Shown: positions 21,866 to 33,420, counted from the first letter of the stretch. The stretch: 64,000 nucleotides of DNA from Seminavis robusta (GCA_903772945.1 CAICTM010000308.1:1-64000); one strand, 5' to 3'. Translations and numbers: made by a program. The notes: generated from the letters alone by a model not told the origin.

Positions 21866-23218
21866 ATGGATATGCTGGGCAGAGTGCAAGTCATTTTCTG
21901 TGCAGAGAAAGCAGTAGCCATAGCAGTTGTATCATTTTCGGTGATTGTCATGGCTATCTTTTCGAGATTCAAGAGAAGAAAAAGTAAAAAGTTGATGGGG
22001 GGGAGCGTGAGGAGCATGGCTACTACTGCCATGTCTTCGTCCCTTACCCTCAGCAGTTCAGACTTGACGAAAGAAGGAGAAGAAGAGTCTCCTTGGCTGG
22101 TTGGAACGATCGTGGAAGGCACCAACGACTCGATTGAATGGAATTGGTTGCCACCTCAAAATGCTCTCTATTTTGCGCAATCCGCAACCACCACGGCCCA
22201 CATTGTGTGGAATAGCGAAGGCGTCATGGAACATGTCTGCAGTGCTTCCTCCAACACGGACACGGCTGCAATCATGAAAGCCTACCAACAAGAATTTGGC
22301 GCCATGCAAAAGAGCGACAGCAGCATGAGCTCTACCATGACCGTCATTGACCGCACGCAAGTCAATGAGGAAGTGGAACAAGGCATGCTGCCTGCCGTGG
22401 CTCCTTATGCCTCCCAAACCACACAATATGCGCTTGTCAAAATCATGGAAATGATCTTTTATCGACAATCCGTTTCTTTTTTTGCGGCCGCGCCACTCCG
22501 CATGACATCCATCTATCACTTTGATACCGATGAAAATGTCGTTGCCCTGACGTTTGACGATGCCCCCTGTCGGTTTCCCACACGGGCCAATTCCTGCATG
22601 ACACAGGTACTGGACCTGCTCCACAAATATGGCAATGCCAAGGCTACCTTTATGATTGTCGATTCGTTTGCCCGGCAAAAAGAACACGAACCAGATCTGA
22701 TACGGGCATTGCAAGAAGGCCACGAGTTTGCCAATCACGGTCTGAAAGACGAAAGCTTCAAGAATTGTACACCCCAAGAGTTCTCTCACGCCGTGGACAA
22801 GTGCAATGCCACCATCAAAGAGTTGCAATCCAAAGCCAATCTACCAAACGATTCAAAAGAAGTAGCAGTTCCCTACTTTCGGGCACCTCACGCCTACTAC
22901 ACCAAAGAAATGGAAATTGTACTCCAGAGCAAGGGCATGCGCAATGTCATGTGCGATAGCTATGGAAGTTGTCCCATTGTACAAGATTCCAATGCCATTG
23001 CGGACCTGCTGTTACGGCAAGCCAAGGCGGGGTCCATTCTTCTCATTCACATGCCCGAGCGAGGGTTTCGTGGTTGGACATTGCCAGCGATTGAAATGGT
23101 CTTGCAGGGTTTGCAGAAACGAGGCACCAAGGTGGTCACATTGTCGCAGCTGCAAGAGATTTCCAAAAAGAATCCAGCAACCATGTTGGGCCAATTCAAT
23201 CAAATGAAGCTTTTCTGA
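21866..23218 (+). CDS. Membrane-anchored polysaccharide deacetylase (CE4/NodB)
   Basis: A 450-residue protein. One N-terminal hydrophobic segment (about 15-32) followed by RFKRRKSKK marks a type II membrane anchor, so the catalytic part probably faces the Golgi lumen or cell exterior. The NodB motifs are in order: TFDDAP (229-234; base and metal Asp), NHGLKDES (290-297), FRAPHAY (338-344), DSYGSCP, and LLIHMP (about 392). The family removes acetyl groups from chitin, peptidoglycan or similar polymers using a metal held by Asp-His-His. In motif 2 the usual HxxxH is HGLKD, so the second His is Asp. The enzyme may be weakened, or may use an Asp ligand as some relatives do. An AATAAA at 23472 could be its polyadenylation signal. 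Confidence 0.85.
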   Translation: MDMLGRVQVIFCAEKAVAIAVVSFSVIVMAIFSRFKRRKSKKLMGGSVRSMATTAMSSSLTLSSSDLTKEGEEESPWLVGTIVEGTNDSIEWNWLPPQNALYFAQSATTTAHIVWNSEGVMEHVCSASSNTDTAAIMKAYQQEFGAMQKSDSSMSSTMTVIDRTQVNEEVEQGMLPAVAPYASQTTQYALVKIMEMIFYRQSVSFFAAAPLRMTSIYHFDTDENVVALTFDDAPCRFPTRANSCMTQVLDLLHKYGNAKATFMIVDSFARQKEHEPDLIRALQEGHEFANHGLKDESFKNCTPQEFSHAVDKCNATIKELQSKANLPNDSKEVAVPYFRAPHAYYTKEMEIVLQSKGMRNVMCDSYGSCPIVQDSNAIADLLLRQAKAGSILLIHMPERGFRGWTLPAIEMVLQGLQKRGTKVVTLSQLQEISKKNPATMLGQFNQMKLF

Positions 23219-23744
23219 TGTGTGTGGTTACATACATGTACTCGCTCAGTGCCACCAGTACAACAGTTCCGAGCAGTTGCTTCCGATTTCACGAAGCTCC
23301 TACAGCACCTTTGGGAGCCACACCGGTGCAATCAAACTGCTCCATTGCGCTATCTCGATAGTGTGACAGAGAGTCAACTCGCAACCAAGCTGATGGTGAC
23401 GGGAACCCTGACTGACTTGATCATTCCGTTTGAACCAAGGATCCCATAGGCAACTAACTGATTCAGTATGCAATAAACCTTATCTTATTGTATAGAGTCA
23501 GATTCTTTTTAAATTCTATCAGTCAAACACAGACAAATACTGTAGCGCCACCAAGATTGCTAGCAGAATACAATCGGCACTACGGTACTAGTAGTTCAGA
23601 GGGACCCACAACAACGTAGTACAGTGCAGTATTTTCACAATGCCAAGGTTGAGATGGAACCCAGGCTCAATAGAAGGCTCAGCAGCCCGAATAATGAATA
23701 ACCATGAAAGAAACTCAACTAACTTCTTCCAAACATGTACACTG
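23219..23744. other. Intergenic, convergent 3' ends
   Basis: Contains the AATAAA at 23472 and AT-rich sequence. No gene seen. Confidence 0.5.
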
Positions 23745-25454
23745 CTATAACGTATCGGGAGTGTCGAATTCGTAACAGCGCCTGATGTTCTTTTCCATCC
23801 AACCATCGGACCACTGTGAGTTTTCAAAATCAAGCCTGGGAGACATTCAAGAAGCGACATGTTAGCAGGCACTCTTTACATTGGAATGAGCATGACACGC
23901 ATTTTCTACCCTTACCAGGCTAGCACCATGACTCCGTCTTGATGCAAATGCATGTAGGGGCAATCATGGGTAAAAAGACAATCCACGTAGACAGTGTCTA
24001 TATCATACGTCGACTTTAGCTCCCAGTGCAAGACCTTCTCTCTGATTTGGTAGTCCTCGGTTCGTTGGATCCTCCAAATGCGAAAATCAGCTTTTGTACT
24101 TAGGGTAAAGTAGTAGTCCAGGATCAAAGGTTCTGGAGTGGGCGACATACTAGGGGAAGAAGTTGGTGGATTGGTTGGGGGTAGAGTCGGCAATGGTGTT
24201 GGCCTTTGGGTTGGCGAGGCAGTGGGAGTTGCAGAAGGGGTCGTTGTTGAAGTGGGAGTTGCTGAAGGCGATGCTGATGGGGCAGGTCTCTCCACTATGG
24301 CACCTGCCGCAAACTCCACCAGCCCAGTTTCAGCTTCGACAATGCCGGTGAAGTTTCTGTCAGCGATTTGAACATGCAAGTCTTCCATGGTACAGCTGCG
24401 TATACAACACAGGAGTAGAAAGAAAGACATTCGAGTTAGAAGTGACAGAGTAATGCGAATATTCAGAGGAGGCAGTTTGGGAGGTCACTCACTTGAAGTG
24501 TATCATGGTAAGCGAAACGAACTTGTCGTGATCGTCGTCGTGACGGATCCATTGGACGCACTCGCCTCTATGGGTGGCAGTGTAGTTCTTAGACAGTTGA
24601 TATTCGTGAATTTCTGCCGACTCGGACGGGTCGGTTGCATTCTTTTGGAATCGAAACTCGTAGAACTCTCTGTCAGTGTTGTCAGTAGAGGACTCTAGTT
24701 CTCGTTGCTTTTCTGGTTCGTCTTTCAGCTGACGCTGTCGTTTCTTTTGATCTTCCAGATACTGTCGGTGCCATTCGTTCCAGTAATAAGTCTTGACCTG
24801 GCCTGTCAAGGTATCCCTCCAGATGAGATTGGCAGTGTCGGGGTCAATCCCAAACATGTAACGTTGATCGACATCATCGGAACAAACGAACGAACCTGCA
24901 AAGAGATGATTGTTTTCTTCGAAATTTCCTTCATTGTCAAATCGATCTCGTCGACAACCCATTTGAGGGACTGTGGGAGCTGATGTCGGTGGGAGAGTCG
25001 TCGGATAAAAAGTTGGATGAGTTGTTGGGGAGTATGTTGGTTCTTCGGTCGGTTCGGATGTACCTTTGAGTACCCTGGATGGTGCAATAGTCGAGTGTTG
25101 TGCAAGGAAGATGTTGCCATTTTCCTTGTTGTCATTGTTGTTGTCGCTCCCCGACGATGGTGGCTCTGGAAGCACGTCATTGGCGATGTTCTTGCTGGTG
25201 CTCTCTCGGGCAGGCAACAACAGCACCACTGCAATAGCAACCCCTACAACAAGAGTCAAAGCGATCAATAAACAGATCCCAATCTTTTGTGCCCTTTTCA
25301 ATCCTTGGTTGGAAGTTCTTCTCCTTCTCCCTCTTCGACTTGGCCTGTCCACCAGCGTTTCGGCATCTCCGGTTTGGGTAGCCTCTTCATCACGGACGTC
25401 GTTGTCAGTGTTTCTGTTTATCGGGATACGCTCCTCCTCTGCGGACATTGTCAT
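23745..25454 (-). CDS. PT-rich single-pass membrane protein, copy 1 (three exons)
   Basis: Predicted exons 25454-24493, 24395-23916 and 23835-23745 give 510 residues. An acidic/basic N-terminal tail is followed by one transmembrane helix (LLIALTLVVGVAIAVVLLL), then a Pro/Thr/Ser stalk of the diatom PTxxPT type and a Cys-containing region (GCRRDRFDNEG, FVCSDD). A second PT-rich linker and a C-terminal module (CLFTHDCPYMHLHQDGVMVLAW) follow. The terminal exon was placed by similarity to the end of the copy at 26240-27214 (SQWSDGW matching NDNWQNH). Topology implies a short cytoplasmic tail with a glycosylated extracellular part, perhaps linked to the silica or organic wall. The His/Cys-rich end could bind a ligand or metal, but no known family is recognised. 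Confidence 0.75.
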
Positions 25455-26239
25455 GGGGTAAACAGACAATGAATGAAAACAAACTTCTGAAAGCACCAAG
25501 GTATGATTTTGTGGAACTCTCATCGATCTGATCGAAATTAGCCTTGACGGTCGCCGATATTGTGTTTGTACCTATGGGTTGTGTTCGTGGTGACGTGGGC
25601 CAAATTTTTGGATCCAAGATGCGGGAAATACTTCTTTGGAATCCTTTTGTAGTGTACGACAGAAAGCGCAGCTAAGACATTCCTCATGATTTTCCCGGTG
25701 CTTTTTCGAGCCACGAGCAATCCCGCCACTTGGACTATGTTGGCTGCAAGGCATGTGCTCTGACAGAAAACATTGTTACACGCTTTTCAAAGCTAATCTG
25801 GCCAACTTGTCCATCTGTTTACGTACATTGTACTCTCTCCTCAGTACATCAAAGAATGTTCTGGTTGTCGCAACCGTTTAGATATCTGTACCGGTACTAG
25901 TACCGGTATTGATGCAACCTGCCGTGGCGCCCATTTGCCACGGTACGGTGGCTAGTAGCAAGGCCAGCCAGCACATCATGCCAAGCCGGATTAGTTTGCT
26001 GCCCTCTCCAGAACCATTTGCAAGGATCCGGCTGTCACATTGACACGTGTAGCTTGAGATGCCCAACCCCAATTCTGGATAGACAGCTCGACAACAAAGC
26101 TACATGCATTCAATCCTAGCAGCGGTACGAAGAATGTGGTTGGATATAAAGTTTTTATTTATTTTAATAAAGCATCTATCATGCCTACCGGTAGAAGCCT
26201 GGCACAAGCAAAGCACACTCGCTACCGTACCTCTTTTAG
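25455..26239. other. Intergenic between the PT-rich tandem copies
   Basis: No gene. It includes a double ACCGGTA block at 25895-25916 (TGTACCGGTACTAGTACCGG) and another palindrome at 26187, plus an AT-rich TTTTTATTTATTTTAATAAA stretch near 26150-26170. Confidence 0.5.
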
Positions 26240-27214
26240 TTAGTTGTTGCTAAAGTTGTAGACCTTCATAAAGTTGTGATTCTGCCAGTTGTCATTGCTT
26301 CCCACTTGCAAAGGGTTGCCAATGGTCATTCCAATCCAGTTGAGGACGCATGTCCCGCCTTGATGAACATGCAAATAGGGGCAATCATGATGAGGCAAGC
26401 ACTTTTCCGACAGGGTTATCTTGTACTTGGGCTTCTTGGTCCATAGTTGGCTCCGGACAACTACGTCGGGATTGGTGTTGTTGACCACATTCATGACAAA
26501 GGTTCCATCTGTCCTCAAGGAAAAGAAATAATCAAACGGATGATCATCTGGGAGAGGCCGTTCCACACCGCCCTTGGGTGTGTAGGGATTTTGGAACAGA
26601 ACTTGCGTGGTCGTTTTGTTGGGCTCAGTATCCTTCCAGAGCAAGTCACCCCCGGGTGAAACTCCAAATTGAAAGCGTCGTTCATCGTCGCGAGAACAAA
26701 TGTACTGGCCTGGAAAGAGACGATTGTTCTCCGGATAGTTTTCATTGTCAAAGCGGTCAGTGAGGCAGCCCAGTTTCTCGCTTGGAGGCATGGTGACATG
26801 GACTGGATGTGGAGTGGGTGAAGGCGTGGGAGCTGGAGGAGACGTTACCATGGGTGGTGATACGTCCGCGGCACCACCATTGTTGGTACCAGAATTTTGG
26901 GGACTGTCGTCGATAATGGTCAAACCAGCGTCGGCCTGGGAAGCTTGATTCGTGTTCTTCTTCCCATGAGCGGAGACTGTTACCAGTGTGAAAATACCTG
27001 CCACTGCCAACACGGACAATCCAATCACTGTGTAGACGAGCCAACGAGGGTGCTTGCGGCTAGCCTCCCGCGATTCCATCTCATCGTGCGTCGGAGACAT
27101 GACAGTGACGGTGTTCCCCATGTCCAAAGTCACTGGCGGCACAGCGTCGTCATGGTCGCTGCTATTTTGGGGGCTCAGGACCATGCCCCGTTCGCTAGTA
27201 TCTGAGGTCATCAT
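26240..27214 (-). CDS. PT-rich single-pass membrane protein, copy 2 (intronless)
   Basis: From the first ATG of the doublet at 27209-27214, a 324-residue protein: cytoplasmic tail, one transmembrane helix (WLVYTVIGLSVLAVAGIF), a Pro/Thr stretch (TSPPAPTPSPTPHP), the Cys block GCLTDRFDNENYPENN with YICSRDDERRFQFG, and the C-terminal module HDCPYLHVHQGGTCVLNW. All blocks occur in the same order in copy 1, but the middle insertion and both introns of copy 1 are absent. The two copies are head-to-tail, suggesting tandem duplication with later expansion of copy 1 or loss in copy 2. Likely cell-surface. Function unknown. Confidence 0.75.
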   Translation of the reverse strand: MMTSDTSERGMVLSPQNSSDHDDAVPPVTLDMGNTVTVMSPTHDEMESREASRKHPRWLVYTVIGLSVLAVAGIFTLVTVSAHGKKNTNQASQADAGLTIIDDSPQNSGTNNGGAADVSPPMVTSPPAPTPSPTPHPVHVTMPPSEKLGCLTDRFDNENYPENNRLFPGQYICSRDDERRFQFGVSPGGDLLWKDTEPNKTTTQVLFQNPYTPKGGVERPLPDDHPFDYFFSLRTDGTFVMNVVNNTNPDVVVRSQLWTKKPKYKITLSEKCLPHHDCPYLHVHQGGTCVLNWIGMTIGNPLQVGSNDNWQNHNFMKVYNFSNN

Positions 27215-27703
27215 GGTGGAAATAGAACGTCCAAGTAAAGCACTACCGGTATCTACCAACAACAATTGATTAGAAGTGTAGAAGGGAACCGTCCTGCAGC
27301 ACCAAGTCAGACTGAACAAAACGCACAGAAAAGTGGACGCTGCACCTTCAAAAAGTGAAGGACCGAGATTTGAATCTTCTATTTAGAGGAAAGTAGTTGT
27401 AAATTAACGGTTATAGGGTAAGCTGACACAGTTGTGAAAACACTAGCTTCCTCCTAAAACTTGAGAGAAAAATCTTTGGGCGGTTGGATGCAAAGCTTTG
27501 GCAGTGCTTTGCAAGAGCTTTTGCTAGGAATTGATTGAAGAGGTGTCGGTGGAGCATTTGGGGAGAAGGGGGGAACGAACCTCTAGAGCTCCTCTAGCTC
27601 CATTGTATTACTTATTCTCAAGGAGACTGATAGCTTGCATTAGAGCCTGTCATCAGTCCTTGCGTGAACAAAACCTAACTTACCAAAGTTGCCCTACGTT
27701 GAA
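27215..27703. other. Divergent upstream gap
   Basis: 489 bases between the start of PT copy 2 (minus) and the disordered protein gene (plus). One TACCGGTA at 27244. No gene. Confidence 0.45.
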
Positions 27704-29270
27704 ATGGAGGCGGAGGAAAACAAAGACGGTGATGAGCTTCGTGCACCACCATCGCCCGATCTACTGGATCCTCCAGCATCAGATGAGGAAGTCGGTCGTC
27801 CTCCACCACATCTGCCCCATCTCGAGTATGATGAATTCTTAACGTTGTCTAAAGGTGAACCGTTGGAGGAGCCTGAGGAATTCCTTGATTACTTGCATCC
27901 ACCATTTCGACTCGAGCCTTTCCCTCAACAGGATGGCGATCGCCTACTGCGAGATCCACCTTACAGAAGAGTCAGAATGGCGGAAGAAGACCCACTTCCC
28001 CTTCGGCCTGAACCACCACCTAACGTTATCAATGACGGAAGGCACGGACAGGAGGCTACCAGAAGAGATCCATCGCTACCCCAGCCCCCTCTTGATGGCA
28101 CGGTGGGGTTTGCTGCGGACGAAGACATGGCAACGCTGGACGATCTCCTTGCAATCATAGAACGGCAACCAGAACCACCTCCCGATCCACCCGATGACAT
28201 TTCAAGACGGAACGGAACTGATGCTGCTATTGCTCCGGCCAATAGACGCCCACCGGATCCTCCCCCTCACCACCAGCTCGTTCCTAGGAGATTGGACGAG
28301 CCACAGAGGAACCACGCAACTCATGCACAACAGGAAGAGACCGAGGTTCATCGTAGCGAGCCAGACCATTCAAACGTCGCAAGGTTGCCACCTGGTAGCT
28401 CCACACAGGTGGTATCTCATCATCAGTGGGACCCGGGGTCTACCAAAAGGAGACTGTCCACGAGAAAGAGAGACCGGACACCTGCGACCAGCGGTGACCA
28501 CATCGACGATGACCGCAAGCCCCCGTCGAGACGAGGAAACGGGCAAACAACAACAAAGTCAACACCACTCCCTCGAACACTTGCGGAAGAATTGCAGTTG
28601 TTCGACCGCGAGCAATCGACGAAGTGGACTAGCTCGTGTACTTACCGGTACAGAGAATCAGCAGATTCAAAGTTGCCGGTGAGTCTGTTCGCTTGCGAAA
28701 CTCACCTTTTTGTCTGTATTCGCTCACACGATTTGTCGAAAATGCCAATCAATGGGGTGGGGACAGGCGATGTCTTCTTCAACACAGAGTCAAGTCCCCC
28801 CGTCGGTGGCTGCGATGGCTGCAAGGCAAGAGAACGAAGAAACTACCAAATCGCACCCAGAGCGCGATCTACACGATTTATCCTTGGGCGTCACATTGGG
28901 CATATGTAGTCCAATGGGACGCCCGAGGTCATCCTGTAGAGACCGCGTTAGCGCGAACCAAGGGAAGCCCCATGTGCATTGGAATAGTAAACGAAAAGGC
29001 ACTCGGTATAAGCGAAAGCTGCAATTTGCATGCTCTCAAACAACTTCTCAGCACTGGCAACGTCCGGGCTTCAGTGAGTCGCAACATTTTATTTACAAGG
29101 ATCAAAAGTATACGAGAAATCTTGATAAAGAAATTGTTATTAAGCCTGAGACCAATGCTCTGTTGGCTAATGCCTCATTCGAGCAAGAGCCAATGCAACC
29201 TGAAGAGAATGAGAATAGCGATTCTGCCCAAGACGACCAACTAGAACAAGACAAAGCAGATACTTGCTAA
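27704..29270 (+). CDS. Proline-rich, disordered protein of unknown function
   Basis: Predicted exons 27704-28678 and 28767-29270 (donor CCG/GTGAGT, acceptor GACAG/GCG, both phase 0) give 492 residues. Exon 1 is dominated by Pro, Asp, Glu and Arg (PEPPPDPPDD, RPPDPPPHH) and should be unstructured. Exon 2 is basic, then acidic at the end (SDSAQDDQLEQDKADTC). No domain is recognised. The open frame is long and free of stops, which supports coding, but exon 1 contains a TACCGGTA palindrome near its end, unusual for coding DNA here, and all three frames of exon 2 are fairly open, so the 3' structure is uncertain. The stop codon touches the outer end of a large foldback. Confidence 0.5.
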
Positions 29271-29908
29271 GTCAACAAATGCAAGGGCGCTATCATCCTG
29301 GGCTGCGCTTCCCAACCAAACACACCTTGGTTCCACTCAAGCGAGATGAAACTTGACTTGAAAAACGAATATCCTGATGGTGCACAGCTGCTGCAACAGC
29401 ATCAAGAAGTCCATGTCTGTGATGGGCACTAGCAAGCATCATACCAAAAGTGATGCCTTGCTTGGCTCACAACTGGACTGAAGCTGTCTTGCTTCTTTGC
29501 AAGCACCAAACCTGGAAGAAAAGAGTAGAACACTACCACAAAGATACTCACCAGCTTACATGCAAATGACATGCAAGCTTTGCAACATGTCTCTGATGTG
29601 ATGAAAGACGGAAGCAACCACAGCAGTTGGTAAGTTGCACACCATTGGAAGCTCTCTGGCAAAACCACCTGTGCTGACTGCTGAGCTTGTCTAGCTAGGT
29701 TGCTCACCACCCAACACCTCAAAGAACCCATTCATCAAAGAGGCACCAAGCAAGACATCACTTTTGATGTGATGCTTGCTACTGCCCACCACAGACATGG
29801 ACTTCTTGATGCTGTTGCAGCAGCTGTGCACCATCAGGATATTCGTTTTTCAAGTCAAGTTTCATCTCGCTTGATTGGAACCAGGGTGTAATGCCCTTCT
29901 AGTTGACT
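29270..29908. repeat. Foldback element with ~145-bp inverted arms
   Basis: The left arm (29323-29464) and right arm (29743-29888) are reverse complements at roughly 90 percent by eye. Short outer matches (AGTCAAC at 29270 against AGTTGACT at 29901; GCAAGGGC at 29281 against GCCCTTCT at 29893) extend the symmetry. The spacer is about 280 bases. The right arm read on the plus strand is open and protein-like (LLDAVAAAVHHQDIRFSS), so the arms may be an inverted duplication of a gene fragment or the ends of a non-autonomous foldback transposon. No transposase is inside. Confidence 0.8.
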
Positions 29909-31937
29909 ATTAGCTAGAGAGGGTCTCCCCACCAACCCTAATATAAGTAAGATTCACAAAGATCAACTTTCAGGAAGGGGTGACCATCTTCTTGTAGCTT
30001 GCTCCATTCAGTCGGTTCCTTTTTAGCTTACAGTTGCATTGTGACTAGCATACTGGTGGTGTGGTTAGCTCCTTCATATACACTGTGTGAATCCTTCTAG
30101 CCATGTTGCTTGCCCGGCCCAAAGGGAGCCAGGTTTCCAGGAACAGGATGGCTACCAGGCTCAACATTATTTGCTCCATCTTGGCACAGAGCCCATGAAA
30201 TTGTCCGTGCACCTAAATTCAGGCTGCCGGAGGCATGAGCCCTCAACGAGTTTGTTTTTGATTGGCAGTGGCTAGGCAAGCCAGGCTAGCTGGCTGCAGC
30301 TGTAGACCTAGCTATCCAGCCATCTGTTTCTCTTTTGGTAGTCTACCTCTATCAGGGTTATGGCTAAAAACTGTGACACACAAACGGACAAACACACAAA
30401 CATACAAATAGAATTCACAAGGGCCCTACATCCGTTGAGGGCTATTTGCACAGAACCGGTGCTAGCTAGAAAGGAAGTAACCAGGCACAACACCAACATG
30501 CCCAAATCCAAGAACAAGCGAAAGAAACCAAAGCTGCTGGCTCATGAGTTTGCGTTGCTGGATGACGGGGAGCTCTCGGATGTGACGCACCCCAATGCCT
30601 CGTTTAGATGGCTCTACTAGTATGCTGCCAGTACTGACGAGACAGGCCAAACAGACCTTGATGCAACCACCGGTATCCCTTCCCCAATCGCTGGCTTGTT
30701 TAAAGCAAAGATTTGAAAGCCCTAACATTAGTGTAATTCAATACCAGAGTTGCACCTTAACACCCACGACCCACGACTGCAGATCACTTCAACACTTCAC
30801 GGCAGAATTCTGGGACAGAAGAGATAATGAGGGGTTGCCAAACCGACGATAAAGAAGGGGTTACGATAATCAAGAAGGGGTCAAGATCAACCTAGAATTT
30901 AACAACCGAAAGGCCAATTGCCATCTCATGTCCAGCCAACTCAGAATTAAGGAAAGGCAATTCTAAGTAGGATTTCGTTCTTAGCAATCGTAGTTTCTCC
31001 GAGGTGCACTGCGTGCCCCACAGAAATAGGCACGTGAGGTCTTGGAAGCCACTTGAACAAGAAAAATGGGTTTAAGCTTGTTTGCTATAAAAATTTAGGA
31101 ATAGAGAACCCCTTTTATTAAGTCTACTAAAAATTGTGGATCACGGGAAATCGAACCTGGTGCCACTGGTGTCTTGGTGTCTTTATGTGACAATCAGCAA
31201 TCACAGGTGTCGCAGTGTCGAAATAGCTGCAAATTGACAGAAAGCGTGAAAAGACCCGTGAAGCTACCAAGGTTTCAGTGATTTCATCGTTAGCTTCCAG
31301 GTCCTTTGAAATATTCATTTTCAGTATATCTTCAGTACCTCTGCATCCCTTCTTGAATGACCAAATTTTACCAAGATATTGACAACATTTTGTTCCTCCG
31401 ACCTCCGACTCGTCATCAGCAACATCTTCTTTTGCAACAATTATCTAAACATTTCGCACGAATTGTGATACTATAGGAAATTGAGTAACAGGGTCACTGC
31501 TGTAGTTACTGTACCATGTAACCAGTTTAGCCACCAACAAGGCCTCCATCCAGCCGAACTCTGCGGCTCTGCTGCGTGCACGAGCAAGCAAGCTGGCTAT
31601 TATTTAGCGTAGCAAATAATAGCAGCATCTAAAGCAGCAATCAGCTGACCCGATCTACTGTACGGTACCCATCCAGGGCTGAGCAATTTTCTGTTCGTGA
31701 GCAGCAGCTGCGCAGCACTCTTTTCTTTCTATCATTCCTTTGGTGGCAGCAATCCGAAGATTCTGCCTTCAAGCTTGCTTTTGGTTGTCCTCGTTGCAGA
31801 AACAAACGGCAAGAACAACACCAACGGCCAAGCACGATCACTTTGCCGGCAGTAGTAGCAAGAGTATACTTAGTTCTTTCGAGTAGCATCCATTTCCCAT
31901 TCTTTTTGATACCTCTCCATAATATATATTATCTACC
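29909..31937. other. Long intergenic stretch
   Basis: No supported gene. A 40-codon frame at 30498-30620 starts MPKSKNKRKKPKLL and could be a gene fragment. The rest shows AAGAAGGGGT repeats (30845-30885), CTAGCTAG words and AT-rich sequence just upstream of 31938 (TATATATTATCTACC), which may be core promoter or leader. Confidence 0.45.
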
Positions 31938-33420
31938 ATGGCGATGATGACAGCGTCAGCACCGGTTGATATGGCCTGTATGGGCCGCGCACACCTGAAC
32001 CGCTTGGCAGACCAAGATCAGGACCCTACCCTTCTGACGGGTATTACCTACCCTGGAAAGCACGGTACGTATTATCTGTTATCATACTGAGAGGATACCC
32101 CCATTATTTTGGGTACTGTAGTTATCAGTTCGGTCTACTCACAATTATGTTTGTTATCTTTCTCATTTCTTTCGCACGAACTATCATATTATTATCCTTG
32201 TTTGAAATTTGAATTATTTGGTTTTGGCGATAATATCTACAGACGTCATGCTGGGACGGGGCGGCGAATCGACGTATCACTGTGGCAACATTGCCTTTCG
32301 TCAATTGGTCGAAGACCACAAGAACCAGTACTACAATGCTCCTCGCGCACACAAGAGTCGCGTCGTGGCGGAAGTGGTCCGCAAATGGCGTCAATTGTCT
32401 CCTCCCGGACGCTTCTTGACACGTTCGGCTCCCTCCGAAGGCGACAAGTCGGCGTGGCACGATGTCGGGGATCGTCGCGCTTTAAAGAAAGCGTCGCACT
32501 CGTTGCGCGATGCCGTTCGTTGCTTTAGCATTGAAAAGAAACAACGAGAAAAGGAATTGCTCGAAATGGACAACAACGGACAACAACGCAATAAGCGGGG
32601 ACGGGACGAAGAAGAAGAACCCGAGTACATGCCCTCCATGGCCGTCAAATCGCGAACCATGATGGGAGGTTTTGGCGGTGGCTACCAGCGTGATAATGGC
32701 AGAGAATTCATCATGTCGTCGTCGTCGCAACCCAAAAAGCCGTCTCTGATTATCCTGCCCGCGGCGGAAGAACGTCCCAACAAGATGCGCCGTGTGGTCT
32801 GTGATGAACGCGAAGAAGCAGAAGACGACTGCCGCCGCGAAGGAGGCGAAGAAGAGGATTGCCGCCGTGGTGGTGGCGACGATGACGAACGTTGCAGTGG
32901 AGAAGAACGGGATAGCTGTGCACGAGAAGACGATGGCGGCCGTTCGGATCGAGTTCCATGCTCGATTTTTGTAGAGCGCCAACCCGTGTTTAACTTTCCT
33001 TCTGCTGCTGCCCCTGCTCCCAAGCCTCTTTTTGCTGCCCCTGCTCCCAAGCCTCTTTTTGCCGATGCTCCCGTCGTCGTGTGCCCCAAGCAAGAGCAGC
33101 GATTGGCGGCCAATGCGTCTCCCTGTGGCAGTGCGGGATGGTTCACTTCTGGCATGGCGGACATGCCCGTGAAAGCAGCTCCGTCCTTTGTACTTCCAAC
33201 CGCCGATTTCTTGGTCAAGGAGGTCTCTCCTGCTTCCCCCACGCCGCCTCAGCTAAACCTGGGCTCACTCAGTGACGAAGACAGCATGGGTTGGTTCTCC
33301 GAGTCGGAAGAAGACCCCACTTCCTTCTTCTCGGCCGCTCCTTCCTTTCACGTGTCTTTGCGCAAGCCTGTGGCCAGTCGAAACAACCGCACCACCACCA
33401 GTTCGGGCCGTGAGCTGTAA
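31938..33420 (+). CDS. DUF6824-type nuclear-looking protein, two exons
   Basis: Predicted exons 31938-32064 and 32243-33420 give 434 residues. The intron joins to make DVMLGRGGESTYHCGNIAFR (from residue 43), the signature of the domain often called DUF6824 in diatoms, continuing through VAEVVRKWRQLSPPGRFL to about residue 125. The rest is low complexity: acidic and Arg-rich (EEEDCRRGGGDDDERC), a duplicated APAPKPLFA unit, and a Ser/Pro C-terminus with MGWFSESEEDP. A basic cluster (RNKRGRDEEEE) may be a nuclear signal. The domain is thought to act in DNA binding or regulation in stramenopiles, but that is not established. No signal peptide or membrane helix. Confidence 0.85.

Noticed and set aside
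30498-30620. 40-codon frame MPKSKNKRKKPKLL...
   Set aside because: Too short and with no continuing exon; might be a gene fragment but not supportable.
31130-31210. Possible tRNA-derived sequence on the minus strand (GGTTCGATTTCC)
   Set aside because: The T-arm does not pair and no acceptor stem forms.
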